Positions 34,527 through 41,269 of a DNA stretch of 64,000 nucleotides are shown here, one piece after another. Below the pieces are notes generated by a model that worked only from the letters and a program-made list of their open reading frames with translations, was not told the origin of the DNA and ran no database searches. How positions within the stretch are numbered: the stretch's first letter is position 1; each line of letters opens with the position of its first letter. Source of the DNA: Allobosea sp. BK604 (lineage in GTDB: Bacteria > Pseudomonadota > Alphaproteobacteria > Rhizobiales > Beijerinckiaceae); NCBI RefSeq assembly GCF_004341515.1, contig NZ_SLZF01000005.1:186001-250000 (forward strand). Reading direction: 5' to 3'. A program made the translations under genes and the position numbers.

Positions 34527-34873
34527 CGCCAGTGCCTGCTCTCGCTGGAAGTAGCTTCACAGTAGACTGCTGGCGACCAGCGCGAAAGCAGCAGACGCTC
34601 GACGCATTTCGTCCGAAGCTGATCGTCGGCCGGATGGCGCTTTTTGCAGGCCTCGACGATCTTCTGCTCGCCATTGCAGCCCGCCAAGGTGCGCCCGTCA
34701 CCACGAGCAACAGGGTCAGGCGGTGGGCTGATTCGAGCCTCGCTGGCGTCACCGACGACAGCTTCTATCGGGCGTGCCAACCAGGCCAAGCATGATCTGG
34801 GCGGGGGACCTACCCATACCTGCATCAGGCGGAAGAGCGTCTCGCCCCAGATCCCGGGCCAGCGCTCCGCCAT
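34460..34873 (-). CDS. Doubtful ORF; possibly a frameshifted phage lipoprotein
   Basis: An ORF of 137 codons whose ATG directly follows the stop of the preceding phage gene. Its second half has LAGCNGEQKIVEACKKRHPA and LRTKCVERLLLSRWSP, which looks like the start of a mature small lipoprotein. The matching signal peptide (HRLTLLLVVTGA) lies immediately upstream in another frame. Together they suggest a lipoprotein gene broken by one indel near 34695. The first half also reads plausibly (MAERWPGIWGETLFRLMQVW). It overlaps the RTX gene start by 67 bases. Low confidence that it is translated as one protein. Confidence 0.35.
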   Translation of the reverse strand: MAERWPGIWGETLFRLMQVWVGPPPRSCLAWLARPIEAVVGDASEARISPPPDPVARGDGRTLAGCNGEQKIVEACKKRHPADDQLRTKCVERLLLSRWSPAVYCEATSSESRHWRWFRSKDAPTPPCRLIRPGWTM

Positions 34874-35185
34874 TCAACCCGTCCTCGGGCCATTCGCGCG
34901 CGCCTCGATGATCCGGTCGAGCCGGTCGGCGAGGCGGTCGATCGCGCCGACGACGCGCTCCTCGAGCTTCGACATCATCTCGACCGTGACGAAGCGCTGC
35001 GCCGCCGCTTCCCTGAAGGTCGAGAGCTCGCGGCCGAGCGCGTCGCAGCGCTCGTCGAGCCGGGCGATGCGCCTGTCGTGCTGCGCCGCCTGGAAGCGCA
35101 CCACGCCCCAGCTGGCGGCGACGGCGCAGATCGCGGTCACGACCGAGACCACGACCGGCAGAGAAAGCTCCTGCCCGAACATCAT
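34874..35185 (-). CDS. Phage membrane-anchored coiled-coil protein
   Basis: A 103-residue protein with one N-terminal membrane helix (VVVSVVTAICAVAASWGVV) and a long charged coiled coil (QHDRRIARLDERCDALGREL, EERVVGAIDRLADRLDRIIE). It overlaps the Rz1-like gene by four bases (ATGA) at the end of the lysis cassette. Small proteins of this form are common beside spanins in tailed-phage genomes, but I do not know a specific function. It may assist lysis. Confidence 0.65.
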   Translation of the reverse strand: MMFGQELSLPVVVSVVTAICAVAASWGVVRFQAAQHDRRIARLDERCDALGRELSTFREAAAQRFVTVEMMSKLEERVVGAIDRLADRLDRIIEARANGPRTG

Positions 35186-35454
35186 GGCGCCGCCCCTTCG
35201 CTTGCGGAGACCGCGGCGGCGCGCCGCTGCTCGCAGATCCGCAGGCCGGCGCGATCGCGCGACCAGAGGCTCGTCACCTCCTGCGCCTTCAGGGCGCGAT
35301 CGGGCAGCGAGACCGGATCGGCGCAGTGCTGGCGCGCCTCGGCCGGGATGGCGGGGCGGATGAACTCGGTCCGCACGATCGGCTTATCGGGCGTCGAGCA
35401 AGCGGACACGGTCACGGTCGAGGCCGCAAGCATCAGCATTCGGCAGGGTCGCAT
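35182..35454 (-). CDS. Rz1-like outer-membrane spanin lipoprotein
   Basis: A 90-residue lipoprotein from ATG 35454: MRPCRMLMLAASTVTVSACS with lipobox VSAC. The mature part is rich in Pro and Ala (FIRPAIPAEARQHCADPVSL). The first 71 bases lie inside the end of the Rz gene in a different frame, the embedded Rz/Rz1 layout of lambda and P22. Rz1 is lipidated in the outer membrane and joins Rz to fuse the membranes at lysis. Confidence 0.8.
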   Translation of the reverse strand: MRPCRMLMLAASTVTVSACSTPDKPIVRTEFIRPAIPAEARQHCADPVSLPDRALKAQEVTSLWSRDRAGLRICEQRRAAAVSASEGAAP

Positions 35455-35746
35455 TGCGGCGCTCCAGGTCGGCAAGATCATCGGAAAGGCTGGAAATTTC
35501 GGCGCGGGCCCGGCTTTCGGCCGCCGCGGTCTGCTGGAGCTGCTCGGCCCGCTCGCGCTCAGCCACGGCGTTGCTGGCAGCGATCTCGGCGCGCCAATGC
35601 GCGTCGCGCTCGGCCCTGGCCGCTTCGGCCGCGCGGCTTTCCATCCGGTCGAGCGCGGCCATGCCGGCCCAGAAGGCGAGCCCGGCCAGGACGAGCCCGA
35701 TGATGACGGCACTGATGCGCAGGAGCGTCTTGTCGAGGCCGAACAT
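35384..35746 (-). CDS. Rz-like inner-membrane spanin
   Basis: A 120-residue protein with an N-terminal membrane anchor (LLRISAVIIGLVLAGLAFWA) and a periplasmic coiled coil (ESRAAEAARAERDAHWRAE, AERERAEQLQQTAAAESRAR). Its start overlaps the endolysin stop by one base. Type II topology and an out-of-frame lipoprotein gene at its 3' end identify it as an i-spanin. It acts in the last step of lysis. Confidence 0.8.
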   Translation of the reverse strand: MFGLDKTLLRISAVIIGLVLAGLAFWAGMAALDRMESRAAEAARAERDAHWRAEIAASNAVAERERAEQLQQTAAAESRARAEISSLSDDLADLERRNATLPNADACGLDRDRVRLLDAR

Positions 35747-36228
35747 CACAGACCCTCCAGGCACATGGCGCGTTCCTGCTGGCGCCGGCGCGTCAGCCCG
35801 GGCAGGACCACGCCGGCGGCCCTGTTCCATTTCAGGAAGGCGTCGCAGCTCGCCCGGGTCTGCCGGGCGTTCTGCAGCCGCGCCACGGACGACTTGCAGT
35901 AGGCGCCTGTGCCGATGTTGTAGGAGAGGCTGAGATGGGCGACGTAGCGCTTCGCCGGCATCTCCTTGGCCGAGGGCACGCAGCGCTCGAGCGCATCGGC
36001 GAACTCGTCGGCCCGCTCGACCAGCATCTGCTTGCACTGGTCGAGCGTGAACTTCATACCGGGCCGCACGGGCGAGCCGTCCTCGAGGCGGGTCTCGCCA
36101 TAGCAGACGGTCCAGGGATAGGCCTTGGTCGCGGGATCGGGATAGGCGGCAAGCCGCAGCCCTTCGAACCCGCCGAGCACGGTCGCGGCCAGCGCCGCGG
36201 CCGCGGCACTCTTCTTCAGGCGGCTCAT
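35746..36228 (-). CDS. Phage endolysin (GH24 lysozyme, likely SAR-type)
   Basis: A 160-residue glycoside hydrolase family 24 muramidase. The catalytic triad is visible as Glu22 (GGFEGLRL), Asp31 (YPDPAT) and Thr40 (PWTVCYGET), in the usual E-8-D spacing. RYVAHLSLSYNIGTGAYCKS and CDAFLKWNRAAGVVLPGLTR complete the family pattern. The N-terminus (RLKKSAAAAALAATVLGG) is weakly hydrophobic and rich in Ala and Gly, as in signal-arrest-release endolysins, so it may reach the periplasm by Sec. It overlaps the holin gene by four bases. Confidence 0.9.
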   Translation of the reverse strand: MSRLKKSAAAAALAATVLGGFEGLRLAAYPDPATKAYPWTVCYGETRLEDGSPVRPGMKFTLDQCKQMLVERADEFADALERCVPSAKEMPAKRYVAHLSLSYNIGTGAYCKSSVARLQNARQTRASCDAFLKWNRAAGVVLPGLTRRRQQERAMCLEGL

Positions 36229-36452
36229 GCCTCACCTCCGGAGACCGATTGCTGGGCCACGATGCGCGAGACGAAGGCGCCGGCCGTGGCGAGAAAGGAG
36301 AGCGCGGCGAAGACGCCCTCGGGGATGTCGAGCACGCCGTCGAGCAGCGGCAGCGCGACCTCGGCGCCGCTCAGGACACCGGCGACGACGAGCAGGCGAA
36401 TGCTCCAGGCATGGCGGAGTACGGCCTGCCAGTTCCAGACGAGGCGCATCAA
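36225..36452 (-). CDS. Phage holin-like membrane protein
   Basis: A 75-residue protein with two to three predicted membrane helices (IRLLVVAGVLSGAEVALPLL and VFAALSFLATAGAFVSRIVA) and a charged N-terminus. Size, hydrophobicity and position directly upstream of the endolysin, coupled by an ATGA overlap, fit a holin that controls lysis timing. It resembles the small holin group with an amphipathic middle (DGVLDIPEGV). The family is not certain. Confidence 0.75.
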   Translation of the reverse strand: MMRLVWNWQAVLRHAWSIRLLVVAGVLSGAEVALPLLDGVLDIPEGVFAALSFLATAGAFVSRIVAQQSVSGGEA

Positions 36453-36571
36453 CAGCTCCCGTTCTGTTTGCAGACCAGGACCTTGAACAGATTGCCGGCA
36501 CCCTCATCGGGCGGGCGGGCGCAGGCCGACAGACAGGCGAGCGCGAGCGCCGCCAGGACGAGGCGTTTCAT
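36449..36571 (-). CDS. Small phage lipoprotein (40 aa)
   Basis: A 40-residue protein, MKRLVLAALALACLSACARP with lipobox LSAC, then a 23-residue mature peptide with two Cys (VLVCKQNGSC). It overlaps the holin start by four bases, so it belongs to the lysis operon. A longer frame upstream is not protein-like. Entericidin-like or exclusion roles are possible, but I cannot assign one. Confidence 0.6.
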   Translation of the reverse strand: MKRLVLAALALACLSACARPPDEGAGNLFKVLVCKQNGSC

Positions 36572-36672
36572 CGTGGTCTCCGAGGTGGGAGTGTCAGAAG
36601 GTCGGGCGCGGCACGAACAGGCAGACGCCCGCGCCGGGGCTCCGAACGCGGTAATACCCGCAGAAGCGGACG

Positions 36673-36694
36673 AAAAAAGCCGCCATGCGGCGGC
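36673..36694 (-). terminator. Rho-independent terminator after the acyltransferase gene
   Basis: Minus-strand GCCGCCGCATGGCGGC followed by six T residues: a six-pair GC stem with a four-base loop and a T-run. It lies 38 bases after the acyltransferase stop and before the lysis operon, so the lysis genes must have their own promoter or be read through. Confidence 0.85.
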
Positions 36695-36731
36695 TTGCAA
36701 GAACGACGAGAGCGTTAGCCGATCGGCCGGG

Positions 36732-37919
36732 TCAGGCGCCGCTCGGCACCAGGCCTTCAGGTGGAGCGGGGCTCTTGGTTCGACGAGCCCAGCGCCTGAC
36801 CGGCATCTCGAAGTATTGATGCGAGAGCAACGCGACAATCGCTGTCAGTGCGAGCACCAGCACCGGAACGTACGCTTGTGCCAAGCCCATCGACTTGGGT
36901 TCGTGGCCATAAAGCCACCCCCAAAGCGCATAGTTGAACACCTGATGATACATGTACGCGCCGTAGGAGATCATGCCGGCGGTCATGAGTATTTTTGTTT
37001 TCAAGAGCCAGCGAAACGGCCCGGCCTCACGGGTGAAGACGTTCAGCAGCAGGCACGCCATCGCAAGATTTATCAGCGGGTACTGAGCGCAGATGAGGAT
37101 CAGCGCGACCTTCGAATTGCCGCCCCGCTCCCAGATTTGGCCGACCGTGCCCCAGAAGTCACCGAGTTGCAGCGCGATGAGGACTAGCGCGAGCCAGTTC
37201 AGCCCCCGCTGCGCACGTCTTGCAATCTCCAGCGCCCGCTCGCTCCGGACGATGCATGCGATCAGAAAGCCCATCATCAGCGCGTCCAGCCGGCACACCG
37301 TGAAGATGTAGCCGGCGTTCCAGCTGACGTTCTGGACAACCCAGCCTCGAATGACGGGTGTCGCGACGATGATACCAATGGCCAGAGCCACAAGCGCCTG
37401 CCGTCGCAAGAGGAACACCAGGAACGGCAGCACCAGGTAGAACTGCTCCTCGATCGCCAGCGACCAGGTGACTCCCAGGGAGGCGCGCCCTCCCGGCAAG
37501 AGCGCCAGGGCAAAGTTCTGCACGAACCCGACATAATACCAGACCGACAACGTCGCATGGCCGACGAGATGAGCCGTTACGGAGGGGTAGTTTGCATTGA
37601 CCCAGTTCATGACGATCGAGAACACGATCATCAGGTAGTAAACCGGAAAAATCCTCGAGGTTCGTGCGAGCCAGAATGACCTGAAGTAGCTCGGCGACGT
37701 GCGACTATCCATCAGGATGCCGGAAATCAGGAACCCCGACAGGATGAAAAACAGATCGACGCCGCCGTTCAAAAACGGCTGCACGCGAAATCGAGCTAAA
37801 TCAAACCAACTCCCGGGAAACAGCGGAAGCGGCGCGACCACGACGTGAAGAAAGATGACCAAGAGGCAGGCAAGACCGCGCACGCCATCCAATTCCGGGA
37901 TGTGACCCCGCCGCATCAT
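36732..37919 (-). CDS. Acyltransferase 3 family protein (OafA-like), candidate serotype-conversion gene
   Basis: A 395-residue membrane acyltransferase with about ten helices. It starts with the family block HIPELDGVRGLACLLVIFLH, whose His is catalytic, followed by GGVDLFFILSGFLISGILMD and the cytoplasmic Arg-rich motif FWLARTSRIFPVYYL. SLAIEEQFYLVLPFLVFLL is another hallmark. It ends with a basic tail (YFEMPVRRWARRT). It would O-acetylate a surface glycan at the inner membrane. It lies between the tail-fibre genes and the lysis genes of a P22-like module and has its own terminator, which is the typical position of lysogenic-conversion genes. GC content is lower than in neighbouring phage genes. 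Confidence 0.88.
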   Translation of the reverse strand: MMRRGHIPELDGVRGLACLLVIFLHVVVAPLPLFPGSWFDLARFRVQPFLNGGVDLFFILSGFLISGILMDSRTSPSYFRSFWLARTSRIFPVYYLMIVFSIVMNWVNANYPSVTAHLVGHATLSVWYYVGFVQNFALALLPGGRASLGVTWSLAIEEQFYLVLPFLVFLLRRQALVALAIGIIVATPVIRGWVVQNVSWNAGYIFTVCRLDALMMGFLIACIVRSERALEIARRAQRGLNWLALVLIALQLGDFWGTVGQIWERGGNSKVALILICAQYPLINLAMACLLLNVFTREAGPFRWLLKTKILMTAGMISYGAYMYHQVFNYALWGWLYGHEPKSMGLAQAYVPVLVLALTAIVALLSHQYFEMPVRRWARRTKSPAPPEGLVPSGA

Positions 37920-38155
37920 GTCCCCTCGGTTGCACGATCCGCATTACATGGCTCAACCACTTGATGGCCAGTGGGCTGGCTGGCGCCAAGCTAAAAATAC
38001 GCCAGGTGTTGCGTGAAATCCGGGTGAGCGGTGGCCAGGATCGAACGTGGCTGCCTCGGCTAGACGTCGGCCCCGTAGGGGTCGTTCATCAGGTAGCAGT
38101 GCTTGCAGACGTCCGCGACGGGGCCTGGGCGTCTTTTAGACCAGCGCAGAAGGCG
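37920..38155. other. Gap with a possible 31-codon continuation of the upstream phage gene
   Basis: Directly after the TGA (38156-38158) of the 142-residue phage gene, the same minus-strand frame stays open for 31 codons to TAG at 38060-38062. It encodes LLRWSKRRPGPVADVCKHCY followed by LMNDPYGADV, which is protein-like with a CxxC pair. It lacks ATG, so it would need a CTG start or TGA readthrough. From 37920 to 38059 I see nothing coding. Confidence 0.35.
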
Positions 38156-38584
38156 TCAGGCGGATGCGGCCGAGATAAAGAGCTGATCGACCTGCTCTGA
38201 CGACAAGCCGAAGGCGAATGCGCCCCACGTGATAAACTCGCTGTGGCGCTGCCATGTCGGCTGCTCCAGCCGAATCCGCGTCAGTTCGCGGTCGGTGAGA
38301 CCCTCGATCTCCTCCATTTTGTCGCGGATCATTCGCTCGGTAATGCCCTGCTCAAGGAGAAGTGCAATCAGCCCTTGGTGGCGTTGGATTTCCAGCGGAA
38401 CAGCCGGGGCCGGCGGCTCAAAGGGTTCGATCTCAAGCCCGAGACGCTGCATTTCCGCGAAATGCGCGTTCTCCGGGAGGGCCGGGATCGAAAGCACAAC
38501 CGGTCCCTGTGACGATGCGAGGCTTTCGCCTTCGTCGATGGTGGCGCAAATCTCGGTTCCGCTGGATAGATAGACGAAGCGCAT
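38156..38584 (-). CDS. Phage protein downstream of tail fibre, function unknown
   Basis: A 142-residue protein starting MRFVYLSSGTEICATIDEGE. The middle is Pro-rich and acidic (GLEIEPFEPPAPAVPLEIQR) and the rest helical (QGLIALLLEQGITERMIRDK, LTRIRLEQPTWQRHSEFITW). It lies seven bases after the tail-fibre gene on the same strand. Its position suggests a tail-fibre chaperone or assembly protein, but I do not recognise the family. Confidence 0.65.
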   Translation of the reverse strand: MRFVYLSSGTEICATIDEGESLASSQGPVVLSIPALPENAHFAEMQRLGLEIEPFEPPAPAVPLEIQRHQGLIALLLEQGITERMIRDKMEEIEGLTDRELTRIRLEQPTWQRHSEFITWGAFAFGLSSEQVDQLFISAASA

Positions 38585-38591
38585 GGCGGGC

Positions 38592-40382
38592 TCACATTCT
38601 GGCGTTGTGAAAGCGAACGCGATCAGCGACAAAGCCATTTGCTGCGGTCGCGGTCACTTGGAACGTGGTGCCGCGAGCGGTTACGTTCCCTGCTTCGGTC
38701 GCGACCGACGCGTTCGTCGCCGTGCCGGTGGTCGTGACCGTCGTCGTCGGTGCGGCTCGCATTTCGACCGGGAAAGGGATGCGAGCGAGCAACGAACCGA
38801 TGGCCGGCACCTGCAAGCCAACTTCGGTGAAGCAGGCGTAGCGCTTGCAGCGAACCAGCTCGGCGATCTCGTCCGGCATCTCATAGGTAGGGAAGATGCC
38901 GAGATTGTCCTGATCGACGTGCAAGCTGCAATCGAACAGCTCGAACGTGTTGCTCGTCGAGGCCATGAAATTGACCTGCGTGGCCAGCGTGACGAAGCTG
39001 CCGCTCTGCCACCCGCCACCGCCGTGGAAGGTCGATCCAACCGCGAGCGCGACGGACACATACATCCCCACCACGTTGCCCATGATCCAAGTCCCGCTCG
39101 TATCGCCGGGAATCGTGAAGGTGAACGAGAGATCGGTATTCACCTGCCCGGAGAGGATTTCGAATGTGCCCGTCCATGACCGATTGAGGCCGTTATTCCT
39201 CAGCGCTACGCCATAGAGGCCGGCCAGGTTCGCCCGAACGCCGATGCGAAGCAGAATCGAGTTCGCCGCGACAGTCCCGAACAGCGCATCCGAAATCTCG
39301 ATGCCTTCAATCGGTTGCTGGATCAGGTAGATGTCGCCGGCAGCGATGGATGTATCAGCTGCTTGAACCGACGCACGCAGACGATAGGTGTTGCCTTGGG
39401 GTGTGATGCTGGCCACACGCTGACCGCGCAGGATGCCGCCCGGAGTAGATGCCGCCGCGATCAACCACTGATCGACGGGATAGGCCACTCCGTTGGTGAC
39501 ATCGACTGCGGTCGAGCCGTTTTCAATGCTGCACTGCATGCCGCCGTTGATCAGACGGTCACGCAGGCGATCATTCTTGCTGGCGGCCACAACATTGGTC
39601 CGCGCCTGGGCTGCTTCGCTGGCCGAAAGCAACTGCGAGGCGCTATACCGAACCGCGCCGATGACGGCGGCGGCTTGCGTCGCCGTCAGGTCTTCAGGAT
39701 CGCCAGTGCCTGCAGCCGTGCGCCCCTTGATCGTCTGCGTCGCGACATTGGCGAGCTTGGCGTTGGTCACGGCATCGTTAGTGATGCCGGCGGTATCGGT
39801 GGTACCGAACCCGAGCGTCGTGCCCGACCGCCGAAGCACAAAGCCGTCCGTGCCGGCCGCGATATCAGCCGGATCGCCTGGGCTATTCGCCGAGCGGCCG
39901 ATAACTGAGAGCCCCGCCGAATCGCGCAGATTGGCGTTCGCGACCGCATTGTTGGCTGAGGACAGGGCCGCGATATTGTCGCGAGCCTGCTGCTGCTCGG
40001 CTCCACTGAGGCTCTGCGCTACGTCCCAGCGTACGGCCTGCGTGACAGTGCCGCCGATGAGGTTGGCCGCTTCTTCCGCGCTATCTTCCGCCGATGCAGC
40101 GCTAGCCGCCGCATTCGTCTCGCTGGTGGCGGCATTGCCGGCGCTTGTCGTCGCGGCCGATGCGCTCCCGCTCGCGGAACTCGCGTAGCCCGCTGCCGCC
40201 GTGGCGCTGCCCGCCGCAACGGTTTGGCTCGCGAGGGCGGCTGCCGCGGCGGCCTCCGCATCGGCGAGCGCTTGCAGCGCCGCGGGTGTCACATCGCCGG
40301 TATCGCCCTTGTCGCCTTTCAGGCCGGGCGTGTAGCGAAACTTGAAGGTCGGCGTCCCTTTCAGCCGAAACGTGACGTTCAT
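38592..40382 (-). CDS. Phage tail fibre protein with collagen-like N-terminus
   Basis: A 596-residue protein. After a short head it has a collagen-like triplet stretch (GLKGDKGDTGD), then a long Ala/Ser-rich region predicted to be a trimeric coiled stalk (AEAAAAAALASQTVAAGSAT). A mixed beta domain follows (about 260-596; GGMQCSIENGSTAVDVTNG, WLIAAASTPGGILRGQRVA) and resembles receptor-binding tips. This layout is that of side-tail fibres. It overlaps the preceding small gene by four bases. Host specificity cannot be read. Confidence 0.82.
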   Translation of the reverse strand: MNVTFRLKGTPTFKFRYTPGLKGDKGDTGDVTPAALQALADAEAAAAAALASQTVAAGSATAAAGYASSASGSASAATTSAGNAATSETNAAASAASAEDSAEEAANLIGGTVTQAVRWDVAQSLSGAEQQQARDNIAALSSANNAVANANLRDSAGLSVIGRSANSPGDPADIAAGTDGFVLRRSGTTLGFGTTDTAGITNDAVTNAKLANVATQTIKGRTAAGTGDPEDLTATQAAAVIGAVRYSASQLLSASEAAQARTNVVAASKNDRLRDRLINGGMQCSIENGSTAVDVTNGVAYPVDQWLIAAASTPGGILRGQRVASITPQGNTYRLRASVQAADTSIAAGDIYLIQQPIEGIEISDALFGTVAANSILLRIGVRANLAGLYGVALRNNGLNRSWTGTFEILSGQVNTDLSFTFTIPGDTSGTWIMGNVVGMYVSVALAVGSTFHGGGGWQSGSFVTLATQVNFMASTSNTFELFDCSLHVDQDNLGIFPTYEMPDEIAELVRCKRYACFTEVGLQVPAIGSLLARIPFPVEMRAAPTTTVTTTGTATNASVATEAGNVTARGTTFQVTATAANGFVADRVRFHNARM

Positions 40383-40717
40383 CGCAGATTGCCCTCGCTC
40401 ACTGTCACGGTCCCGTCGAAATGCTGCGTCGTCACGCCCGAGCTGATATGCGTCATGGCGAAGCCGTGCCTGTAATGCCCCGGCCGCAGCCGGTAGCTCC
40501 GATCTGACGGGCCGATGGTCAGCGCAGCCGTCGCCTCGTCGATCTCGATCCCGTCAGCTTCCGTGAGCGTCAGGCAGACGCCGCAACCGACGAGCGAATA
40601 GGCGTAGGAGAAATTGGCCCAGGTCGGCGCGTTGCCGCCCGCGTCCCGCGGCAGGATGCTGAACAGGAATGTCTCGTCGTCAGTGGTTTCGAGGGTGCAC
40701 TCATATGCTGCGCCCAT
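40379..40717 (-). CDS. Small phage tail-region protein
   Basis: A 112-residue protein from ATG 40717, with AAGGAG eight bases upstream: MGAAYECTLETTDDETFLFS. It is mainly beta-strand (VGCGVCLTLTEADGIEIDEA, YRLRPGHYRHGFAMTHISSG, FDGTVTVSEGNL), and this pattern resembles small Ig-like or baseplate-associated phage proteins. It is coupled to the tail-fibre gene by a four-base overlap, suggesting a structural partner. Specific role unknown. Confidence 0.68.
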   Translation of the reverse strand: MGAAYECTLETTDDETFLFSILPRDAGGNAPTWANFSYAYSLVGCGVCLTLTEADGIEIDEATAALTIGPSDRSYRLRPGHYRHGFAMTHISSGVTTQHFDGTVTVSEGNLR

Positions 40718-40864
40718 AGGCGGCTCCTTATAGAAATGCCGCCGGGCAAGGGGCGGCTGGCATGGCGGGGAATGCCTGGGATCCGGTCCCAAATGGCGTG
40801 GACTTAGCGCTTAGGTTGCGGCACGATCGGCGCGGGTCGGACCGGGCTGGGAGTTTCGGGTTTC

Positions 40865-41191
40865 ATGCGGGACGAGGAGAATGCAGGACAGGACGTTCCC
40901 CCGATGATGAAAGACATCACGCCGCCACCCATCTTCGACCATGACCCGCATGCGCCCATGCGGCCGAAGCCGAGTTCGCCGCTGCGGCGCGTGGCCTGCG
41001 GCGTCGTTGGCGTTGCGCTCGTCCCGCTGGCGCTGGAATTCCTGAGCATGGCCATCAATGGCCACAAGATCTTCTTGCCGCTCTCTGCGGCCGGCGTAAC
41101 CGCCTTCTGTGCCCTGGTCCTGCTCGGATCGGCGCTATTCCCGAGTTTCACGCTCGCCAGGGAGCATCTCGACCGCCGCGGGAATCGCTAG
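40865..41191 (+). CDS. Small membrane protein on the opposite strand inside the prophage
   Basis: A 108-residue protein with two membrane helices (RVACGVVGVALVPLALEFLS and LPLSAAGVTAFCALVLLGSA) after a Pro-rich soluble N-terminus (PPPIFDHDPHAPMRPKPSSP). It is the only plus-strand gene of the phage module. ATG 40904 or 40907 are alternative starts. The competing minus-strand frame (40804-41151) has no protein-like features. It could be a moron expressed in the lysogen, such as a superinfection-exclusion protein, but no family is recognised. Confidence 0.6.
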   Translation: MRDEENAGQDVPPMMKDITPPPIFDHDPHAPMRPKPSSPLRRVACGVVGVALVPLALEFLSMAINGHKIFLPLSAAGVTAFCALVLLGSALFPSFTLAREHLDRRGNR

Positions 41192-41222
41192 ACGCGAGGT
41201 GGCGATCTATCCCTTTGATCTG

Positions 41223-41268
41223 GCATCGGATTTATCCGAAAAGTGGATTCCACTTTTCGGTCCGATGC
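41223..41268. repeat. Dispersed palindromic repeat, family 2 (copy C)
   Basis: GCATCGGATTTATCCGAAAA then GTGGATTCCAC and TTTTCGGTCCGATGC: a nearly perfect 46-base palindrome. It lies in the gap between a plus-strand gene and the 461-residue phage gene, so a repeat also found outside the module is present inside it. Confidence 0.8.
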
Positions 41269-41269
41269 T

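Noticed and set aside
38010..38110. tRNA-like TTCGATCC stretch on the minus strand
   Set aside because: The T-stem and acceptor stem do not pair, and no anticodon arm can be drawn.
40804..41151. Minus-strand ORF of 115 codons
   Set aside because: It overlaps the plus-strand membrane protein, which has clear helices; the minus frame is Ser/Pro/Arg-rich without structure.
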